Below the pieces are notes generated by a model. The model was not told where the DNA came from and ran no database searches. It saw nothing but the letters and a program-made list of their open reading frames with translations. 64,000 bases of DNA, from contig NW_027490262.1 in the NCBI RefSeq assembly GCF_050948175.1, forward strand, positions 310,001-374,000, in the 5' to 3' direction. Source of the DNA: Xylocopa sonorina (taxonomy: Eukaryota > Arthropoda > Insecta > Hymenoptera > Apidae). Of the stretch, positions 1 to 9,400 are shown piece by piece (positions within the stretch are counted from its first letter, which is position 1; every line of letters starts with the position of its first letter). Made by a program: the position numbers and the translations under genes.

Positions 1-1
1 G

Positions 2-421
2 CTAGGTAGATCGCGTGTCGCGCGACCAGAATCGCGCGAAAAACCAGCCGAAATTATTTGCCGAAAATGCAATAATATCGGACATTACGCGACCGAGTGT
101 CGGCTCAGACCGCCATCGCCGTACCGACCGCAGGAATACTTGCGATCCAGGGACGTACCGCCTCCTACTCGAGGCCCCGCGTACGAACAACCAAGACAAA
201 TCGTAGCCAGGGACGCGCCCAAATTTTGTCGCTATTGCAAGACCCCGGGGCACGAAATAGGCGAGTGCCGCAAAAGACAGTACAACAACGCGGTAAATAA
301 AAATTCGGGAAACGACAATGGCCTCCGCACCCGCCGCGAGACAGGTGGCGAGGCCGCGCACCAAGTCCGTCCTCTCGCCGCGAACAACTCCAACGCGGAA
401 ATCGACGAAACGCCGCGATAA
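2..421 (+). CDS. gag: Gag C-terminal part with two CCHC zinc knuckles (partial)
   Basis: This is the nucleocapsid end of the retrotransposon structural protein, which binds and packages element RNA. The frame is open from the first bases of the window to TAA at 419-421, so the N-terminus is missing. Two CX2CX4HX4C knuckles are visible: the first has its first Cys codon at 59-61, the second at 227-229. Both match the pair at the end of the complete Gag of E2. Downstream of the knuckles the frame runs through the slippery heptamer at 307-313 and stops about 105 nt later, overlapping the start of the pol frame. No start codon is visible; an upstream in-frame TTG at 140 is not the real start, because zinc-knuckle homology continues before it. 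Confidence 0.9.
   Translation, partial: LGRSRVARPESREKPAEIICRKCNNIGHYATECRLRPPSPYRPQEYLRSRDVPPPTRGPAYEQPRQIVARDAPKFCRYCKTPGHEIGECRKRQYNNAVNKNSGNDNGLRTRRETGGEAAHQVRPLAANNSNAEIDETPR
307..355 (+). promoter_or_regulatory. Programmed -1 frameshift signal, gag to pol (E1)
   Basis: The heptamer G GGA AAC lies at 307-313 and is correctly phased to the gag codons (GGA 308-310, AAC 311-313). After a 6-nt spacer, GGCCTC (320-325) can pair with GAGGCC (350-355) around a 24-nt loop, with two further G-C pairs possible across a bulge. The pol frame has its last upstream stop at 298-300, so slippage here enters the open pol frame. The same heptamer, spacer, stem and loop length occur in E2. Heptamers of this type serve gag-pro slippage in known retroviruses; function here is inferred. 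Confidence 0.85.
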
Positions 422-492
422 ACATAACCGGAAAAACTAGCACGCCAAACGTAATTTTAAAATCCGATCTTCTAATTTCACCAACTCGCTTC

Positions 493-3400
493 ATGGTGGA
501 CACTGGGGCGGAAATAAATATTATAAAACGTTCGGCTCTAAAAGCATCCGCGCGAATCGATAAGTCCGAGATCGTCATAATAACAGGGGTAACCGATGGC
601 AAAACCGCAACCTTAGGGACGGTGAATCTTGTTATTTTCGGTCGCGTCGTTCCTTTTAATGTGGTCGAGGATGATTTTCCCCTTAAACCAAGCGGGATCC
701 TCGGCTCCGGGTTCTGTATGGACGCAGAAATCTCTTTTCCAAATAAAATAATCAAATGGAATGGTAAGAGAATTCCTTTCGAAGACGATATCGAAGCACT
801 CGAGGAACCGTCACCGGACTCGAAAATAAAGCCTCTCCTATCGCCGAAACGTAAACAAGCGCCGCGCACGGAATCTATTCCCCCTCCGCCGCCGCGCCCG
901 CCGCGTAAATCATCGCCTCCGCTGAAACGCGATGCAGCAACGAAATCGAAGCTTCGAACGCAAGACAAAGCAGCTTCTCCGAAGTCAGGAGACCGTATCT
1001 CCATTCCACCGAGATCAAATATCGGTATCAAGGTCCGCGTAGTTAATTCGAACCTCGCGGAAGGTATAATTCCTCGTATCGATCTTGCGCCGGGTATATT
1101 TTTCGGAAACGCTCTCGTCAGAGTAATTCGGGGCAAAGCGGTAACTCGAATAATTAATTCATCCGACCGCGCCGTCGAAATCGCGTTACCAGAAATCGTA
1201 CTTGAGCCCGCGCAAATCATGACTCCCCTCCATAAGGAGGAAAGTCCATCGCTCTATCCGGTTTTTTCTAAATCCAACGTATCCGCCGTACCGATCGGCT
1301 CATCCCAAAAAGGGAAAACTTCTATTTCTTTCTCGAGTCAGACACCATACTCGACAATCGAAACTCCTCCTTCGCGTTGCAAAATCGCGAATGTTCAACA
1401 AATATCCTATGCTCAGGCGGTTAAAAATAATGTACAACAGGCGCCGTTAAAACAAACATCGAAATCCGCCAATCCTTCGAAATCTCGACTAGATCGAATT
1501 CTTAGTCTCCTCCGTCTCGACCACCTCAACGCAGAGGAAAGAGAGCACGTCGTTCGTCTCGTTCAAAGCACGCAGGAGCTTTTTCACATTGAGGGGGATA
1601 AATTAGGGCATACGTCAGCAACCACGCACAAGATTCCAACCGTCGACGACCGCCCCGTCAATGTGAAACAATACCGTTTCCCACCAGCTCATAAGGAGGA
1701 GATTCGACGACAAGTCGACAAATTTTTACAAAATGGTGTCATCTCTCCATCTAAATCGCCATATAATTCGCCATTGTGGGTTGTCCCAAAGAAACCGGAC
1801 TCCTTGGGCAACAAGCAATGGCGCGTCGTCATCGACTACCGCGCACTCAATGAGAAATCTGTCGCCGATGCCTATCCCCTCCCTTGCATCACCGAGATAC
1901 TTGATCAGCTCGGGAGCGCGAAGTATTTTAGTACATTCGATCTCGCGAGCGGATTTCACCAGATCCCAATGGAGCCCGCCGATGCTCCTAAAACTGCTTT
2001 TTCGACGCCTCACGGGCATTATGAATTTAAAAGAATGCCATTCGGATTAAAAAATGCGCCAGCAACGTTCCAACGACTTATGGACAATGTCCTGTCCGGT
2101 CTCCAGGGGAACGAAATTTTCGTCTATTTGGACGACATTGTTATCTACGCTAGCTCTCTTCAAGAACATCGACTTAAATTCGATAAATTAACTCAACGGC
2201 TCAAAGAAGCTAATTTAGTATTGCAGCCGGATAAGTGCGAATTCTTGAGGAGAGAAGTAAGCTATTTGGGTCATATTATCAGTGAGCACGGTGTAAAACC
2301 TGACCCTGCGAAAATTAGCGCCGTCAAAAATTTTCCGCGCCCGCGCAACGCGAAACAGATCAAACAATTCCTCGGGCTCGCGGGATACTACAGGCGGTTC
2401 ATCGCAAATTTTTCCAATATTGCTAAGCCTCTAACGAATTTGTTAAAAAAGGACGCGCCCTTTGTATGGCGTAACGAGCATGAGAATTCATTCGTCAAAC
2501 TCCGAGATTGCCTATGCGAAGCGCCTATCTTGCAGTACCCCAACTTTAAACAACCATTCGTGATAACGACCGACGCGTCCGCCGAAGCTATTGGTGCTAT
2601 CTTGAGTCAAGGACCAATAGGCCGCGACTTGCCAATCGCGTACACGTCGCGACTGTTAAACGCTGCGGAGAAAAACTACTCCACGATCGAGAAGGAGTGT
2701 CTGGCGATTGTCTACGCCGTCCATTACTTTCGTCCATACATATACGGTAATCAATTCAAACTCGTTACCGACCATCGACCGTTAGTGTGGATGAATTCGG
2801 TCAAGGACCCGTCAAGTAGACTCGTACGGTGGAGGCTTAAGTTAGCGGAATTTGACTACGAGATGGTCTATAAAAGTGGAAAAACGAACCTTAATGCGGA
2901 CGCATTGTCGCGGAATCCCGCTCAAATTTTTCCGCTCTCGTATTCAGAAAACTCGGAGGACGACATCTTCGATGTGCCTCCGGAAACCCGTAAAAAGTAT
3001 ACCACACTAGCGCCTCCTCCTACTCCGGTAACATCAGAACCTGAATTACCGACTCCAGGCACGTCCTTCCGTACCAACACAGCACCACCTCCGCAAGTCG
3101 CCAGCGACAGCACCGACTTCTATACTCCTGCTCCAAATGAATTTTTCCGACGCGAACCTCTATTTAATTTCAGCCGTGACGCATTATCAACGCGACAAGA
3201 CAATGTAGTTGTCTTCGTCACGCAATCTGGGCACCCCTATGACACGGGCGCCAAAGATCTAGCGAACGCTGAAAAATTCCTTCCAAACAAAAATCACGTT
3301 CTTACCAAAGCCAAAGTCATACAAATCGGAAACGAATTCCAAATCCAGCTTCCAATCATCGAACATTCCACCAGATCAATCAATTTCCAGACCGTAATAG

Positions 3401-5211
3401 AAACATTCAGATCCTTGTGCGACGTTGTAAACGAATTACAATTACAAACATTTAGTATCGCACAAACCTATCTAGACTCCGTATCCTGGTCCCGAATCCA
3501 GAAAATCCTTCAAGACCTGTTTTACGAAACAACTGTCCAGATTACGGTCTGCCAGGGCCTCATTAAAACCCCTTCGGTCGAAGAGCGACTGAAAATAATA
3601 AGAGAAAACCACGACTCCCCTGTGGGAGGTCACAAAGGGGTTAATAAAACTTATTCTCGCATCAGACAACAATACTTTTGGCCAAACATGAAAACACAAA
3701 TACAAGAATATATTGGCAAATGTAAAAGTTGTCAGACAGAGAAACTGGTCCGGGTAAAGACCAGACAGCCTCTCACTTTAACCGACACCCCTGGCAGGGC
3801 ATTCGATAAGATTTCAATGGACGTAATGGGTCCTCTTCCCGAAACTTCCGACGGTTATACAAGTATCCTCACGATCCAAGATCTCCTCACTAAATACTCA
3901 GTCGCAGTTCCTCTCAAAACCACCACCGCAGTAGACATTGCCGAAGCTTTAATAAAAGAATTCATTTGTAAATTCGGATGCCCGAAAGGCATACTCACGG
4001 ACCAAGGTTCGAACTTTATAAACAGCTTGATTAAAGCCATAGCAATCAAATTCCGTATTAAGCAATACAAGTCCACTGCGTTCCATCCACAGACAAACGG
4101 GTCCGTTGAACGATCTCACCACGTCCTGGCCGAATATCTGAAGCATTACATAGAGTCGAGTAACGATTGGGTGAATTGGTTACCGTACGCAATGTTTTCA
4201 TACAACACCAGTGTGCACGAGGGTACATTATACACCCCACACGAACTAGTGTTCGGCAGGATAGCTAGGACGCCGTCAGCCACTCCTTTTCAGGACAGCT
4301 CTGATAACGAAACTTATAGCGACTATCTTATACAACTTCAGGAGAAAATCTCGAAATCTCAGGATTTGGCTAAAACCAATCTAGACAATGCGAAACGCCG
4401 TTCTAAATATTATTATGACCGAAATCTCAATGTCCAAAACTTCGAGGTAGGCCAATGGGTCTATCTTTTAAAAGAGCCGAACAAACATAAGTTCCAGGCA
4501 CAATACTCTGGACCGTACCGTATCCTCGAAATTTTGGGCAACTGTAATGTTAAGCTAAATGTAAAAGGGCGCCATAAAATTGTTCATACGAACAAAATCA
4601 AAATTTGTAAACGAATGCATAGTATGCAGAGTGTGGATGCTAGTGAAAGAAAAGTGCGAAAAACTGAAAATGAAGTCAGTGAGAGCAGTGACATTCAAAC
4701 GAACGCTGAAAGTGAAAGCGACGAAAGTGCCTGCAATCCGAAGGAAGCCCGCAGTCACGGTCCAATCTCCAAACGTTATCGCCAGGATCAACCAGGCGAA
4801 AAACCTCAGATTCCGCAGCATCCAGCCGACAGGACCAAGAGAAGGATCCAGCATCCCGAAATCTACCCAACAGACAAGAGATCTCGGCATGGCCGAGATT
4901 CTTTTTCCAAGGGGGGTGGTGTAACGTCAGGCGTACCGCCTGCCACCCTCCGGCGTCCACCTCATCATCCCCAGCATCCGTATCCGGAGCCCCTGCACAC
5001 GGGCCACCCGCCGACTCGCCGTCCCTACAGAAGGAGACAAAGGTACGAGAGGGAAGAGGGATGCAGCATGCCGCGCCCACGCGCGATCTCCACACACGAG
5101 GGGGAGGACTTCACCCCGTATTACGAGGGCGAGGAGCTCTCCGACACGTACTGGGTCGAATCCCCAGCAATCACGAAGCCCTATACGTACTTCTCGTACA
5201 TGTGGGATTAG
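493..5211 (+). CDS. pol: Pol polyprotein: protease, RT, RNase H, integrase (E1)
   Basis: This polyprotein copies element RNA into DNA and inserts it. Counting from the ATG at 493 (1572 codons), I see an aspartic protease DTGA at residue 3; reverse transcriptase with YLDD at 545-548; RNase H with Asp 694 in TTDAS and Asp 803 in NADALSR; a linker at about 903-1020 that resembles a macro domain; an integrase HHCC zinc site starting at His 1040 with Cys 1077 and 1080; the DD35E triad Asp 1110, Asp 1170, Glu 1206; and GPY at 1340. The ATG lies only two codons before the protease active site, so it is unlikely to be the true start. The frame is open from 301, in the -1 frame relative to gag, and probably begins by frameshifting at 307-313. 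The last 97 codons lie inside the 3' LTR. No internal stop is present. There is no chromodomain, and no env-like frame follows. Confidence 0.95.
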   Translation: MVDTGAEINIIKRSALKASARIDKSEIVIITGVTDGKTATLGTVNLVIFGRVVPFNVVEDDFPLKPSGILGSGFCMDAEISFPNKIIKWNGKRIPFEDDIEALEEPSPDSKIKPLLSPKRKQAPRTESIPPPPPRPPRKSSPPLKRDAATKSKLRTQDKAASPKSGDRISIPPRSNIGIKVRVVNSNLAEGIIPRIDLAPGIFFGNALVRVIRGKAVTRIINSSDRAVEIALPEIVLEPAQIMTPLHKEESPSLYPVFSKSNVSAVPIGSSQKGKTSISFSSQTPYSTIETPPSRCKIANVQQISYAQAVKNNVQQAPLKQTSKSANPSKSRLDRILSLLRLDHLNAEEREHVVRLVQSTQELFHIEGDKLGHTSATTHKIPTVDDRPVNVKQYRFPPAHKEEIRRQVDKFLQNGVISPSKSPYNSPLWVVPKKPDSLGNKQWRVVIDYRALNEKSVADAYPLPCITEILDQLGSAKYFSTFDLASGFHQIPMEPADAPKTAFSTPHGHYEFKRMPFGLKNAPATFQRLMDNVLSGLQGNEIFVYLDDIVIYASSLQEHRLKFDKLTQRLKEANLVLQPDKCEFLRREVSYLGHIISEHGVKPDPAKISAVKNFPRPRNAKQIKQFLGLAGYYRRFIANFSNIAKPLTNLLKKDAPFVWRNEHENSFVKLRDCLCEAPILQYPNFKQPFVITTDASAEAIGAILSQGPIGRDLPIAYTSRLLNAAEKNYSTIEKECLAIVYAVHYFRPYIYGNQFKLVTDHRPLVWMNSVKDPSSRLVRWRLKLAEFDYEMVYKSGKTNLNADALSRNPAQIFPLSYSENSEDDIFDVPPETRKKYTTLAPPPTPVTSEPELPTPGTSFRTNTAPPPQVASDSTDFYTPAPNEFFRREPLFNFSRDALSTRQDNVVVFVTQSGHPYDTGAKDLANAEKFLPNKNHVLTKAKVIQIGNEFQIQLPIIEHSTRSINFQTVIETFRSLCDVVNELQLQTFSIAQTYLDSVSWSRIQKILQDLFYETTVQITVCQGLIKTPSVEERLKIIRENHDSPVGGHKGVNKTYSRIRQQYFWPNMKTQIQEYIGKCKSCQTEKLVRVKTRQPLTLTDTPGRAFDKISMDVMGPLPETSDGYTSILTIQDLLTKYSVAVPLKTTTAVDIAEALIKEFICKFGCPKGILTDQGSNFINSLIKAIAIKFRIKQYKSTAFHPQTNGSVERSHHVLAEYLKHYIESSNDWVNWLPYAMFSYNTSVHEGTLYTPHELVFGRIARTPSATPFQDSSDNETYSDYLIQLQEKISKSQDLAKTNLDNAKRRSKYYYDRNLNVQNFEVGQWVYLLKEPNKHKFQAQYSGPYRILEILGNCNVKLNVKGRHKIVHTNKIKICKRMHSMQSVDASERKVRKTENEVSESSDIQTNAESESDESACNPKEARSHGPISKRYRQDQPGEKPQIPQHPADRTKRRIQHPEIYPTDKRSRHGRDSFSKGGGVTSGVPPATLRRPPHHPQHPYPEPLHTGHPPTRRPYRRRQRYEREEGCSMPRPRAISTHEGEDFTPYYEGEELSDTYWVESPAITKPYTYFSYMWD
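4881..4899 (+). other. Conserved hairpin upstream of the polypurine tract (E1)
   Basis: ATCTCGG (4881-4887) and CCGAGAT (4893-4899) form a 7-bp stem with a 5-nt loop, inside the pol coding region and 10 nt before the polypurine tract. E2 has a hairpin of the same size at the matching place, with the fifth pair changed from C-G to T-A. The encoded amino acids differ, so it is the pairing that is kept. Confidence 0.6.
4909..4919 (+). other. Polypurine tract (E1)
   Basis: AAGGGGGGTGG directly abuts the LTR start TGTAAC at 4920. This is the expected position for plus-strand DNA priming. One T interrupts the purine run; the E2 counterpart is pure purine. Confidence 0.85.
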
Positions 5212-5267
5212 AATAAGCACACTACTCACCTATGTACATACACACCAACACACACCTAGATTTAAGT

Positions 5268-5290
5268 GAATATATGTATATATTTTATTC
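5268..5290 (+). promoter_or_regulatory. Candidate TATA-like core promoter region in the E1 LTR
   Basis: A TA-rich stretch (TATATGTATATATTTTAT) lies about 350 bp into the LTR, directly before CpG-rich sequence. E2 has a similar AT block at the same LTR offset (about 38390-38410). The position fits a U3/R border promoter, but no start site can be read from sequence alone. Confidence 0.3.
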
Positions 5291-5493
5291 ATGCACGGTT
5301 ATGTTCCGTGCACTCGCGCGCACACTCGACGCTCGCGGCTCACGCTTAACGCGGGCCGCGCCCCACTCCGAACGGCCGCCCCACCACGAGGGCCGAGCGG
5401 CCGCCCTACTCCGACCGTCCGCCCCACCGCGAGGGCCCAGCGACTCGCGCGCCGCGCGAACCGAGGAGGTCGCGGACGCGAGATCCGAGAGTC

Positions 5494-5601
5494 AGTTCCA
5501 ATCTCACCTCCGAACGGGAGAGTTGGTATCTCATCTCCGAACTGGAGAGTTCGTATCTCATCTCCGAACCGAGGAGTTCTAATCCAGCATCCGAACGATG
5601 C
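5494..5601 (+). repeat. Four 27-bp tandem repeats in the E1 LTR
   Basis: Units at 5494-5520, 5521-5547, 5548-5574 and a more diverged 5575-5601 share the pattern AGTTnnTATCTCATCTCCGA. The array is not evident in the E2 LTR, so it is specific to this subfamily or lost in the other. It may be a regulatory repeat; no binding factor is recognised. Confidence 0.75.
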
Positions 5602-5995
5602 ACTTCCGATCCGAGCAATAGGCTCATTCGCAACGAGCAATTAGCTCTAATGCATTCGTCTCTATCCATACTCCCATAGCGGAGTCCATTCGATACTTTA
5701 TACTATTTCTAATTCTCATTGTAATCGCTAGTCAGTAACTTAGAACTTAGTCAAGTGTATTTAGTATAGTGAAATCATAGAATATAGTTTATTTTTACCA
5801 GATTCAAAGTATCTTTATTCGAGTCCAAATACAATTCCTTAATTCTACTCCACGGGTACGCTCGCGATTATTCTATTTCTATATCTCATCTGCGATAGTC
5901 TTGAGGCTCGACGACTAGAGCGAACCAGCGCTTAGTTGCTCCATCCTCACTTCTACCGTATACAGAATATCTTGCGCCCAGGTTGATCCCGGTAA

Positions 5996-6319
5996 GCTAG
6001 AGCGAACCAACGCTTAGCCGCGCCGTACTCGACCGAAGTTCAAGTATTCTCGACGAGCCTTGCACCTCCGACAAAGCGTACACGACGCGCGGGGAGGAGA
6101 GAGTTTATTCGTCGTCTCGCTCGGGAATACGTGGGTGATGCACCAGAATATTCAATTTCCTGCGTTCGAGTCCTGGTACCTGTGAAGGAGGTTTCCTTCG
6201 CCGCACGACCCGTACCTCCGTTCCAGCCGTACGCCGCCGCCATCCCGGTTGCGGATCCAAGGCGCTCCAGGTACCTAGAAAGAGAAATCAGACAGCGGAA
6301 TCAAGCCTTCGCAAGGTAA
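5996..6319 (+). CDS. Arginine-rich open frame inside the E1 LTR, conserved in E2
   Basis: The frame is open from 5996 to TAA at 6317-6319 with no ATG (a GTG occurs at 6131), so any start or upstream exon is unknown. The translation contains TKRTRRAGR, then RRLAREY, and later DPRRSRYLE. The matching frame in both E2 LTRs contains SKRTRRAGR, RRLVREY and DPRKQRYLE in the same order. The spacing between the blocks differs by whole codons while nucleotide identity is patchy, which points to protein-level conservation. The stop codon falls inside AAGGTAAGT, a near-perfect splice donor, so the frame may be an exon that continues after splicing. The basic block could be a nuclear-localisation or RNA-binding motif; function is unknown. 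Confidence 0.45.
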   Translation, partial: ARANQRLAAPYSTEVQVFSTSLAPPTKRTRRAGRREFIRRLAREYVGDAPEYSISCVRVLVPVKEVSFAARPVPPFQPYAAAIPVADPRRSRYLEREIRQRNQAFAR

Positions 6320-6453
6320 GTTTAGTGTTAATTACCGTTTTATCGAGTCCGAAACGCCAACGAACCCGGTCCGGACGCAATTCGCGTTATTTTCGGGAAC
6401 GGTTACGACTTTGTGCCACCGTTGCGAGCGCAACCGCACCTCGGGACGTGACA

Positions 6454-9400
6454 CAGGCGCTATTTCCTAGCAAGGAAGTGTCGCATTTACATTCATTTGA
6501 AGTGTATGCGAGGTATACATGCCACTTGGCAATGAATATCATATCTTATCATGAAACATAGAAATGAGATGCGATATCGCGATTTAAGGCGCATTAGAAC
6601 TCTATTGCTTCGATACGTAGACATCTGGAAACGTAATTTCCTAGAATGGAAGTGTCGCATTTACATTCAATTGAAGTGAATACGAGGTATGCATGTCACT
6701 TCACAATGAATATTATACCTTATCATGAAACATAGAAATGAGATGCGAAGGCGCGTTTTAAGAAGCATTAGAACTCTATTGCTTCGAAACGTAGACAACC
6801 GCAAACGCTATTTCCTAGCAGGGAAGTGTCGCATTTACATTCATTTGAAGTGTATGCGAGGTATACATGCCACTTGGCAATGAATATCATATCTTATCAT
6901 GAAACATAGAAATGGGATGCGATATCGCGTCTTATGAGGCGTTAGAACACTATTTCTACGATACGTAGACATCTGCAAACGCTATTTCCTAGCAAAGAAG
7001 TGTCGTATTTACAATCTTTTGAATTCGAGGTATACTTGACACTTCGCAATGCTTATTATATCTTATATTGAAACATAGGAATGAGATGCGATATCGCGTT
7101 TTAAGAAGAATTAGAACTCTATTGCTACGATACGTAGACATCTGCAAACGCCATTTCCTAGCAAGGAAGTGTCGCAGTTACATTCTTTTGAATTATATGC
7201 GAGGTATACATAACACTACACAATGAATATTATATCTTATATCGAAACATATGAATGAGATTCGATATCGCGATTTAAGAAGCATTACAACTCTATTGCT
7301 TCGATACGTAAACATCTGCAAACGCTAATTCCTAGCAAGGAAGCGTCGCATTTACATTCTTTTGAAGTGAATACGAGGTATGCATGTCACTTCGCAATGA
7401 ATATTATATCTTATAATGAAACATAGAAATGAGATGCGAAAGCGCGATTTAAGAAGCATTAGAATTCCATTGCTTCGATACGTAGATATCTGCAAACGAT
7501 ATTACCTAGCTGGGAAGTGTCGCATTTACATTCATCTGAAGTGTGGACGAGATATACATAACACTTCGCAATGAATATTATATCTTATCATGAAACATAG
7601 AAATGAGATGCGATATCGCGATTTAAGCAGCATCAGAAATCTGTTGCTTCGATACGTAGGCACCTGCAAACGCTATTTCCTAGCAAGGAAGTGTAGCATT
7701 TACATTCTTTTGAAGTGAATACGAGGTATACATGACACTTGGCAATGAATATTGTATCTTATCATGAAACATAGAAGTGAGATTCGATATCGCGGTTTAA
7801 GATGCATTTGAACCCTATTGCTTCGATACGAATACATCTACAGACGCTACTTCCTAGCAAGGAAGTGTCGCATTCACATTCTTTTGAAGTGAATTCGAGG
7901 TATACATAACATTGCACAATGAATATTTTATATTATCATGAAACATAGAAATGAGATGCGATATCTCGTTTAAGAAATATTAGAACTCTATTGCTACGAT
8001 ACGTAGATATCTGCAGATGCTATTTCCTAGGAAGAAAGTGTCGCACATACATTCTTTTGAAGTGAATACGAGGTATACATGACACTTCGCAAAGAATATT
8101 ATATCTTATCATGAAACATAGAAATGAGATGCAATATCGCGTTTGGAGAAGCATTAGAACCCTATTGCTTCGATACGTAGACATCTGCAAACACTATTTC
8201 CTAGCAAGGATGTGTCGCATTTAAATTCTATTGAAGAGAATACGAGGTATACATAACACTCCACAACGAATATTATATCTTATCATGAAACATAGAAATG
8301 AGATGCGATATCGCCTTTCTAGAAGCATTAGAACTCCATTGCTTCGATACGTAGACATCTGCAGACGCTATTTCCTAGCGGGGAAGTTTCGCATTTACAT
8401 TCCTTTGAAGTGAATACGAGGTATTCATAACACTCCACAATGAATATAACATCTTATCATGAAACGTAGAAATGCGATGCGATATCGCGATTTAAATAGC
8501 ATTAGAATTCTATTGCTACGATACGTTGACATCTGCAAACGCTACTTAATAGCAAGGATGTGCCGCACTTGCATTCCTTTGAAGTGAATACGAGGTATAC
8601 ATAGCACTCCACAATGAATATTATACCTTATAACGAAACAGAGAAGTAAAATGCCATATCGCGGTTTAAGAAGCATTAGAAATCTATTGCTTCAATACGG
8701 AGACATCTGCAAACGCTATTTCCTAGCATGGAAGTGTCGCATTTACATTCATTTGAAGTGTCTGCGATGTATAAGTCACACTTCGCAATGAATATTGTAT
8801 CTTATCATGAGACATAGAAATGAGATGCGTTATCGCGTATAAAGAAGCATTAGTACTCCATTGCTTCGATACGTAGACATCTGGAAAAGCTATTTCCTTG
8901 CAAGGAGGTGTCGCATTTACATTCATTTGAAGTGAATACGAGGTATACATGACACTTCGCAATGAATATAATATCATCACGAAACATAGAAATGATATGC
9001 GATATCGCGATTTAATAAGCGTTAGAAATCTACTGCATCGATACGTAGACATCTGCAAACGCTATTTCCTAGCAAGGAAGTGTAGCATTTACATTCATCT
9101 GAAGTGAATACGAGGTATACATAACACTCCACAATGAATATTATATCTTATCGTGAAACATAGACATGCGATGGGATATCGCGCTTTAAGAAGCATTAGA
9201 AAACTATTGCTTCGATACGCAGAGATCTGCAAACGCTATTTCCTTGCAGGGAAGTGTGCACTTACATTCTTTTGAAGTGTAGACGAGGTATTTATTACAG
9301 TCCGCAATAAATATTATATCTTACCATGAAATATAGAAATCAGATGCGATATCGCGATTTAAGAAGCATTAGAACTCTATTGCTTCGATACGTAGACATC

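Larger units (their letters stand above)
1..6453 (+). mobile_element. Ty3/Gypsy LTR retrotransposon E1, 5'-truncated by the window edge
   Basis: The order is gag C-terminus (2-421), pol (493-5211), polypurine tract (4909-4919) and 3' LTR (4920-6453). The LTR starts TGTAAC and ends GTGACA, and satellite sequence resumes at 6454. The 5' LTR, primer site and most of gag lie before the window. The visible coding part has no internal stop or frameshift other than the programmed gag/pol frame change, so the copy may be intact. It shares layout, LTR ends, frameshift signal and Pol domains with E2 at 38045-46832, but the proteins clearly differ, so it is a sister subfamily rather than a recent copy. 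Because the upstream flank is missing, its target duplication cannot be read; the 3' flank begins CAGG. Confidence 0.95.
4920..6453 (+). repeat. 3' LTR of E1 (1534 bp)
   Basis: The boundaries are the polypurine tract on the left and the change back to satellite on the right, with termini TGTAAC and GTGACA shared with E2. The first 292 bp encode the Pol C-terminus. An AT-rich block around 5270-5290 is followed by a CpG-rich stretch (about 5300-5490) containing a 43-bp near-duplication (compare 5365 and 5408), then 27-bp tandem repeats (5494-5601). Next come two copies of a 19-bp motif (5916-5934 and 5998-6016), a conserved arginine-rich open frame (5996-6319) and a splice-donor consensus at 6314-6321. 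The pairwise relation to the E2 LTR is patchy, but these landmarks occur in the same order. Confidence 0.92.

Noticed and set aside
165..1220. Long minus-strand frame of 351 codons opposite gag/pol
   Set aside because: It is a shadow of the + strand coding region; no recognisable motif, and E2 does not keep it at the same length.
5232..5669. Several overlapping 87-117 codon frames on both strands of the E1 LTR
   Set aside because: GC-rich and repeat-driven; overlapping frames on both strands with no match in E2.
6454..6457. CAGG as the target duplication of E1
   Set aside because: The left flank is outside the window, so the duplication cannot be tested; only the right flank is visible.
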